From the NCBI GenBank assembly GCA_029776205.1, contig JAKOTQ010000024.1, forward strand, positions 1 through 38,653: 38,653 bases of DNA, read 5' to 3'. The notes beneath the pieces are model-generated. The model saw only the letters and a list, made by a program, of their open reading frames with translations. It had not been told where the DNA came from and made no database searches. The DNA is from Bacillota bacterium. Lineage in GTDB: Bacteria; Bacillota; UBA4882; UBA8346. The translations under genes were made by a program, and so were the position numbers. Shown in pieces: positions 33,835 to 38,653 of the stretch (the stretch's first letter is position 1; every line of letters begins with the position of its first letter).

Positions 33835-34431
33835 TTGACTGTAGCACAATCCGTTGTTCGCGCCAAACCTGTATCCGACCAGATCGCATCATTTGAAAGT
33901 ATGGTTCTTACGCATGAAAAGGCATTATATCAGTTTGCCTACAGGTTGTGTGGAAACCATCATGAGGCTCAGGATTTGCTTCAGGAAGGACTGTATCGGG
34001 CTTATAAATCATTTGCCAAATTCGAAACAAGAACTGCGTTTGATCGTTGGTTATACCAGATCATTCATAATCTCTACATTGATCACTACCGTAAAAAGAA
34101 ACGGCGGCCGGCGGTGACCTCCATCGACGAACCCATTCAACATCTTGAGACGGAAAAAACCGTTGAAATCGCCGATTGGACGCTCAATCCTGAAAATCAG
34201 GCCATGCGTAGTGAATTAGGAGACCAAATTCAACGGGGATTGGAAGAACTTTCCCCGGAATATCGGACTGCCGTGATTTTGTGTGACATTCAAGGGTTAT
34301 CATACGAAGAAATTTCCCAAGTATTGAACTGCTCCATCGGCACGGTCCGTTCTCGGATTCACCGCGGACGTAAAATGTTGCGTCGTTTATTACTCCCTTA
34401 TATTCAAGAAAAGGGGGTTGCTCAAGCATGA
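33835..34431 (+). CDS. ECF-family RNA polymerase sigma factor
   Basis: This 198-residue sigma-70 family protein has only regions 2 and 4. Region 2 runs from LYQFAYRLCGNHHEAQDLLQ to the DNA-melting WLYQIIHNLYIDHYRKKKR. Region 4 has the HTH LSYEEISQVLNCSIGTVRSR followed by IHRGRKML. I choose TTG 33835 because AAGGTG lies 6 nt upstream; GTG 33826 overlaps that site. The stop overlaps the anti-sigma start as ATGA, the usual sigma/anti-sigma coupling. Confidence 0.93.
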   Translation: MTVAQSVVRAKPVSDQIASFESMVLTHEKALYQFAYRLCGNHHEAQDLLQEGLYRAYKSFAKFETRTAFDRWLYQIIHNLYIDHYRKKKRRPAVTSIDEPIQHLETEKTVEIADWTLNPENQAMRSELGDQIQRGLEELSPEYRTAVILCDIQGLSYEEISQVLNCSIGTVRSRIHRGRKMLRRLLLPYIQEKGVAQA

Positions 34432-34874
34432 ACTGCCTGACGGTGCGAAACTTGATATCTGCTTATATCGATTGCGAACTGGATCCCGACCAAAGGCGCG
34501 AACTTCGCAACCATCTCTTTCATTGCCAGGAATGCAATCAAGAATATGAGCAACTAGTATCCATAAAAAACTGTCTGGAAAACTCTTGTCAAGAACCGAT
34601 TGATTTCAATCTATTGGAAGCCCTTTATGCCCGAATTGAATCAGAGAAAATAGCGATTATCCCTCATCCAAACGGATTCTATTGGGGCAGCCGGATTTTG
34701 ATGATAGCAGCTTGTTTAACTGCTTTCTTCTTGGCAACCTTTATGCTTTACCCGCTTAATCAAAAATCCACTGCCCAAAACAATCTCTCCTTCTCTTCAA
34801 CAGGCATGATGGACCAAAACATCACCATCGACCAACCGGTCAATGTTTATCAGGCTTCTTTTGTCTTACCCTAA
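34428..34874 (+). CDS. Membrane anti-sigma factor with zinc-finger (zf-HC2/ZAS)
   Basis: This 148-residue protein has an N-terminal zinc-binding anti-sigma domain with the H-x3-C-x2-C motif (HLFHCQEC). A single membrane segment lies at about residues 84-105 (ILMIAACLTAFFLATFML), and a short extracytoplasmic tail follows. Such proteins hold their ECF sigma at the membrane until a signal (proteolysis or redox at the zinc site) releases it. The start overlaps the sigma stop by 4 nt. No close sequence cue shows the inducing signal. Confidence 0.88.
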   Translation: MNCLTVRNLISAYIDCELDPDQRRELRNHLFHCQECNQEYEQLVSIKNCLENSCQEPIDFNLLEALYARIESEKIAIIPHPNGFYWGSRILMIAACLTAFFLATFMLYPLNQKSTAQNNLSFSSTGMMDQNITIDQPVNVYQASFVLP

Positions 34875-34883
34875 TGATTAAAA

Positions 34884-34908
34884 CAACTCCCCCTTCGGGG
34901 GTTTTTTT
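34884..34908 (+). terminator. Terminator after the sigma/anti-sigma pair
   Basis: The CCCCC/GGGGG stem with loop TTC (34889-34901) is followed by TTTTTTT. Confidence 0.82.
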
Positions 34909-34978
34909 ATGGGCATCCTATTCTGTAATGGAAATCTCCTTCATAAAATGGTAGCGTATATTTTCCAAGGAGACGACC

Positions 34979-36103
34979 ATGTTCCTGATTGTATACCGCA
35001 AGCAAATCATCGGTTGGAGTATTGGTTTTATAGCGCTTTTCAGTATCGCTGCGGCCTGGACCCATCTATGGTGGCCTCCATCAGCCTCGACCAGTCTTCC
35101 GCCGGACAGCGAGATCGTATCGATGGTTGATGATCTCTTCCGGTTACGCAATCATGCTATATTAGAAGCCAAACCCGAAATTTTGGAAACCCTTTATGAC
35201 CGAAGCACCCGGCACGGCAAATGGAGTTTTGAGCATCAATATAAAAAGTTAAGATACTTACAAAACTGGACCGAAAAGCAAGGAACCAGGCTAACAGCAA
35301 TCCGTTCATTAGTCCGAATTCGCCGCATTGACGCCAATGACCGTCGGATCCGTGTAACTCTACTAGCATCCACAGAGTATCGTTATGTTTATATCGATGA
35401 ACCCGATAAGGAAAACTTGATGCGCATCGGTACCTATCATTCCCTTGATCTGGTTCGCTGCGGCGAACATTGGCAAATTAGCCGCGAATGGTTTACCGAT
35501 CCCTTCGCCGATGCCTTAAGCTTAAACAATCCATTAGTGCTGGAGGAACGGAAATTCATACTCAGTCAAAAGCCGAAAGATTTTTCCAATTTATCCTCCA
35601 GGCGCCGGAATGCATTAAATTATGCCGATACATACTGTGGCGCTGCCGCCAACGACGAGCAGGGATTTAAATACAATTCGAAATACCGTAATTATAATTA
35701 CAGTGGCGGCGACTGTGCCAATTTCGCCTCACAGGTTTTACATGAAGGTGGTGGCGGTTTACGAAAAACCTATGCCTGGAATTACGGAAAAGGAGCCAGT
35801 AAAGCCTGGGTTAATGCTCATGCGTTCAACCGCTATATGTTGCAAAGCGGCCGAGGCACCCGAATCGCTTACGGTACATACAGCCAAGTCCTTCCCTATT
35901 CATACCGTTTAGAACCCGGAGACTATATTGCTTACGAAAAAAAAGGCAAAGTCACGCACATTTCTGTCGTGACTGGTGCTGACTCCAAGGGATATACCTT
36001 GATGAACAGCCATAATGCAGACCGTTACCGGGTACCGTGGGATCTTGGGTACAGTGATCGAGGCATCCGATTTTGGCTGGTCAAAGTCAATTATGGCGAT
36101 TAG
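34979..36103 (+). CDS. Exported amidase-domain protein (Amidase_6, Cys-His type)
   Basis: This 374-residue protein has one N-terminal membrane segment (residues 10-32). A middle region of about 150 residues resembles the helical/NTF2-like part often found ahead of Amidase_6. The C-terminal amidase domain spans residues 208-372. The catalytic cysteine is C246 (GGDCANFASQ), the histidine is H327 (VTHISVVTG) and a polar residue follows in NSHNADRY. The fold is of the NlpC/P60-CHAP type, probably cutting peptide bonds in cell wall. ATG 34979 follows AAGGAG. It sits right after an ECF sigma/anti-sigma operon but behind that operon's terminator. Confidence 0.88.
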   Translation: MFLIVYRKQIIGWSIGFIALFSIAAAWTHLWWPPSASTSLPPDSEIVSMVDDLFRLRNHAILEAKPEILETLYDRSTRHGKWSFEHQYKKLRYLQNWTEKQGTRLTAIRSLVRIRRIDANDRRIRVTLLASTEYRYVYIDEPDKENLMRIGTYHSLDLVRCGEHWQISREWFTDPFADALSLNNPLVLEERKFILSQKPKDFSNLSSRRRNALNYADTYCGAAANDEQGFKYNSKYRNYNYSGGDCANFASQVLHEGGGGLRKTYAWNYGKGASKAWVNAHAFNRYMLQSGRGTRIAYGTYSQVLPYSYRLEPGDYIAYEKKGKVTHISVVTGADSKGYTLMNSHNADRYRVPWDLGYSDRGIRFWLVKVNYGD

Positions 36104-36140
36104 CTTTCTCCTATCTTCTCAATCCAAATTTCGAACGCAT

Positions 36141-36178
36141 AAAAAAGACAGGCGGCCGCAAGAGCCCCTGTCTTTTTT
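36141..36178. terminator. Bidirectional terminator between the amidase gene and prc
   Basis: A perfect 12-bp stem AAAAAAGACAGG/CCTGTCTTTTTT with a 14-nt GC-rich loop gives T-runs on both strands between the convergent genes. Confidence 0.88.
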
Positions 36179-36195
36179 ATTATTTTGGCAACTGA

Positions 36196-38271
36196 TCACT
36201 GCATTTCGATAATATCATTCAAAATCTGTGAAGCTTCTTCCAGATAGATATCTTCGCTCAATTTTTTCAGCCATTCATTGTTTTGCTTGTTCTTGGGTAA
36301 CGTCGAAGTCACCGTCATCGGCAGTTTCTTATGTTGTGACTCATCGTACAACTTCGTCTGCTTATTGGCTGCATTCCGTTTTTGGATAGCTTCTGATAAT
36401 ACCAGCGACCGACGGGTTTGTTCATTTTCCTTTTTCACCCGGAGAATCGTCGAATTTACCATCTGAAACGCTTCGCTGGATTTAACCCGTTCAGCGCTTT
36501 TTTGCTTAAGAGCTGCTATATTATATTTGGAATTAGCCCATTTGGTATAGCGCACCGGCTTGATAGTATCCCATGGAAGCGCTGTATCGTAGAATTCCTC
36601 ACCGATCTCAAGGTATCCGTAAGGATCCGGAAGCACAATATCGGATTGCACCCCTTTAAACTGAACGGAGCCTCCGGTAATACGGTAATATTTCTGAACA
36701 GTTAATTTGAGTGAACCTGCTGGACGGTACTTCGCATATTTGTCGGATAATAGTTGATCCAAATCAGCTAAAACCTGAACCGTTCCTTTTCCAAAGGTGT
36801 CCGGGCTACCGACAATAACTGCCCGGCCATAGTCTTGTAATGCCGCCGCCAAAATTTCCGAAGCCGAAGCACTTAACGAGTTGACCAAAACGACCATCGG
36901 CACATCTGAAACAATGCCCGGATCCGGATCTTCATAAACTTGAACCTTGCCAGTTTTATCCCGGGTTTGGACTACCGGGCCATCTTTAATAAACAGGCCG
37001 GACATTTCCACAGCATCATCTAATGATCCTCCGGAATTATTCCGCAAATCCAATATAATTCCGGACACTTGATCCTGATTCAACTTTTCAAGTTCTTTAC
37101 GAACATCATTGGCAGAGCTACGGGCATCTTTGGAGTTAAAATCCCGATAGAACGAAGGCAATGAAATATAACCAATCTTCTTTTTGGTTTTTTGATGATA
37201 GATCACTGCCGATCGGGCATAAGAGTCTTCCAATACCACCACGTCTCGAATTAACCGGATAACCCGAATCTCACCGTCCGGTTTTTTGACAGTCAGTTGA
37301 ACTTCCGTCCCTTTTTTGCCCCGTATCAGCTGGACCACATCATCAATAGGCATATTGGAAACATCCACCGGTTCTTTCGAACCTTCACCGACCTTCAATA
37401 TCAAATCTCCGGCTTTTAATTCGCCACTTCGCCAAGCGGGGCTTCCCGGCACAATCTGTTCCACCCGAACATATTCTCCATCCACAGTAAGCATGGCGCC
37501 GATTCCTTCCAAGGTTCCGGACATACTGATATCAAATTCCTCTTTTTGCTTGGGCGGAAAATATGAGGTATGGGGATCGTAACAAGACAATATAGCATTG
37601 ATATAAACTTCCAATTGCTTTTCCCGTGAATCCTGAAGCATCCGGGTTAATGTGCTTCGAATATTGCGGCTTACCCGTTGGCGGGCTTCCGCTTCCAGCT
37701 TCACGTCGATTTTCGAGGTCTGAGTCAAGGGTTTTCCAGGATTCTTTTCTTCTAATAATTCCATATAAACATCAAGCGTGCGAGATTTCAGGATTTTGGT
37801 CCAAAGAGTTTTTAGTTCCCCTTTATTTTTGGGATAATCCCGTTTTTTAGGATCAGTTTCTAAAACATCATTTTGATGATAATTAAACGGATGTTTCAGG
37901 ATGTCATCGGTCAATCCGATTACTTCCCGTATCCGCTCCTTCAAAATTTGGTTAGCTTCATCCATTAATTCAGTAGATGAACGTAAAATTTGATTATCGA
38001 TCTGATTTTGATACCGTTGTAAACGATCTAAATCGGATTGGAGAAAAAATCGTTTATTGGGATCAAGCGTATCAAGGTATTTTTGATATGCTTTTTGGGA
38101 AAGTTGGTCATTAAGGGCAACCGGTCGATAATGCCAATAATTTAAAGTTTGAAAAATAATGCTGGTAACGAACTTTTCTTTCTCGCGTGATGGTTCGGCA
38201 AATGTAAAACTGCTAAACAGCAGAATAATCGCCAATACCAAAACCGTAAGTTTAACATATTGCTTGCGCAT
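36196..38271 (-). CDS. prc: Tail-specific protease Prc/Tsp (S41 family)
   Basis: This 691-residue exported protease has a signal peptide or anchor (residues 8-26). An N-terminal Tsp domain (FQTLNYWHYRPVALND, YLDTLDPNKRFFLQSD) is followed by a PDZ domain with LEGIGAMLTVDGEYVRV. The S41 core has serine motif SASASEILAAALQDYG and catalytic lysine TFGKGTVQ. A Prc-type C-terminal domain (DUF3340-like) ends the protein. This long architecture is typical of Gram-negative Prc and differs from the shorter CtpA/CtpB usual in Bacillota. I choose ATG 38271 because AAGGGA lies 9 nt upstream; ATG 38289 has no site. Confidence 0.94.
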   Translation of the reverse strand: MRKQYVKLTVLVLAIILLFSSFTFAEPSREKEKFVTSIIFQTLNYWHYRPVALNDQLSQKAYQKYLDTLDPNKRFFLQSDLDRLQRYQNQIDNQILRSSTELMDEANQILKERIREVIGLTDDILKHPFNYHQNDVLETDPKKRDYPKNKGELKTLWTKILKSRTLDVYMELLEEKNPGKPLTQTSKIDVKLEAEARQRVSRNIRSTLTRMLQDSREKQLEVYINAILSCYDPHTSYFPPKQKEEFDISMSGTLEGIGAMLTVDGEYVRVEQIVPGSPAWRSGELKAGDLILKVGEGSKEPVDVSNMPIDDVVQLIRGKKGTEVQLTVKKPDGEIRVIRLIRDVVVLEDSYARSAVIYHQKTKKKIGYISLPSFYRDFNSKDARSSANDVRKELEKLNQDQVSGIILDLRNNSGGSLDDAVEMSGLFIKDGPVVQTRDKTGKVQVYEDPDPGIVSDVPMVVLVNSLSASASEILAAALQDYGRAVIVGSPDTFGKGTVQVLADLDQLLSDKYAKYRPAGSLKLTVQKYYRITGGSVQFKGVQSDIVLPDPYGYLEIGEEFYDTALPWDTIKPVRYTKWANSKYNIAALKQKSAERVKSSEAFQMVNSTILRVKKENEQTRRSLVLSEAIQKRNAANKQTKLYDESQHKKLPMTVTSTLPKNKQNNEWLKKLSEDIYLEEASQILNDIIEMQ

Positions 38272-38290
38272 CCGTTTTATTCCCTTCATT

Positions 38291-38310
38291 TATAGACTTT
38301 TATAGACTTT
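38291..38310. repeat. Two tandem copies of TATAGACTTT upstream of prc
   Basis: The 10-bp unit occurs twice in a row (38291-38300, 38301-38310), directly upstream of the prc ribosome binding site. Confidence 0.7.
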
Positions 38311-38351
38311 TTGCTGCCCTATTATTTAAAACTAACACTATCATTATCTAA

Positions 38352-38373
38352 AGTCAACCGTTAGTCAACCGTT
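38352..38373. repeat. Two tandem copies of AGTCAACCGTT next to a putative IS end
   Basis: The 11-bp unit occurs at 38352-38362 and 38363-38373. The following sequence GGGGTCGTGTCAACTTG could be a mobile-element terminus, so the duplication may mark an insertion boundary. Only one side is visible. Confidence 0.55.
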
Positions 38374-38434
38374 GGGGTCGTGTCAACTTGTTTTAGGTTT
38401 TATATCACTGTCTGCCCCTCTTTTTGGGCAAGGA

Positions 38435-38653
38435 TCATATGGCAAATCCATTATCCCGTATGGATCTAAGTGTCTGTGTCAGCAGAGTTACTTTCCCGCT
38501 ATTCAGCAGTGTTATGTTATGTATCAGCTCTCTTGAGGCATCCTTGTACACTTTTGTTGCTTTACTCAATACTTTCTTCGTTACCTTGTAGAAGCCTTCA
38601 GACTTCCTAATATGCTTTGTTTCTACGTGTCCTCCATTACAGCAATATACCCT
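38435..38653 (-). CDS. Unknown protein, C-terminal fragment (runs off the right edge)
   Basis: On the - strand the frame is open from the window edge to a TGA at 38435-38437, giving 72 residues. It includes YCCNGGHVETKHIRKSEG, a possible metal-binding Cys/His segment, then a basic helical tail ending RSIRDNGFAI. A hairpin TGCCC/GGGCA at 38413-38430 follows the stop. I do not recognise the family. Given the nearby tandem duplication and IS-end-like sequence, a transposase end is the best guess, not an established call. Confidence 0.45.
   Translation of the reverse strand, partial: RVYCCNGGHVETKHIRKSEGFYKVTKKVLSKATKVYKDASRELIHNITLLNSGKVTLLTQTLRSIRDNGFAI

Overview
This is a chromosomal window from a bacterium of the Bacillota (Firmicutes) type. 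Evidence: the conserved order mutS-mutL-miaA-hfq-ynbB, a divergent lexA/yneA pair, and the yicC-remA-gmk-rpoZ / priA / def-fmt-rsmB neighbourhood. Ribosome binding sites are strong AGGAGG-like sequences, and TTG and GTG starts are frequent. A Prc-type tail-specific protease and an actinobacterial-type IHF (mihF) point to a deep-branching lineage, possibly near Hydrogenispora/Limnochordia. That placement is a guess from gene content only.

Layout. (a) 1-251: the 3' end of an IS3-family insertion sequence and a strong bidirectional terminator. (b) 328-1659: a membrane protein and a GHKL/Spo0B-type sensor kinase with no response regulator beside them. (c) 1796-12915, all on the + strand: mismatch repair (mutS, mutL), tRNA modification (miaA), hfq, dapF, pheA, a Met-gamma-lyase-like PLP protein, a zinc-ribbon membrane protein, a HEAT-repeat protein, and surE preceded by a 17-residue leader ORF. 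(d) 12970-14129: lexA and a yneA-like SOS division inhibitor, divergent around three evenly spaced LexA boxes. (e) 14130-14616: an AT-rich non-coding stretch holding a 28-bp site that matches the XerCD recombination site dif. (f) 14617-22033, all on the - strand: a ClC antiporter, ilvC, pduL, tRNA-Trp, a small membrane protein, a secreted FG-GAP-like protein, tRNA-Pro, an RsfA/Myb-like regulator and an orphan pseudopilin. (g) apgM on +. (h) 23545-32228, - strand: rsmB, a Zn metallopeptidase, fmt, def, priA, rpoZ, gmk, remA, mihF and yicC. (i) 32488-36103, + strand: an HtrA protease, an ECF sigma/anti-sigma pair and an exported Cys amidase. (j) prc on -, then a truncated unknown ORF running off the right edge.

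The most striking signal is the dif-like site at 14317-14344. Left of it nearly every gene runs on + and right of it nearly every gene runs on -, so both arms are transcribed toward the site. That is the pattern expected at a replication terminus. The SOS division inhibitor lies only about 190 bp away. Other second-look items are the triple LexA operator, the surE leader peptide, a possible leaderless priA promoter nested in the terminator of the rpoZ operon, co-occurrence of mihF and remA, a 9-bp repeat array next to the clamp-binding motif of mutS, and a decayed reading frame at 21398-21580.
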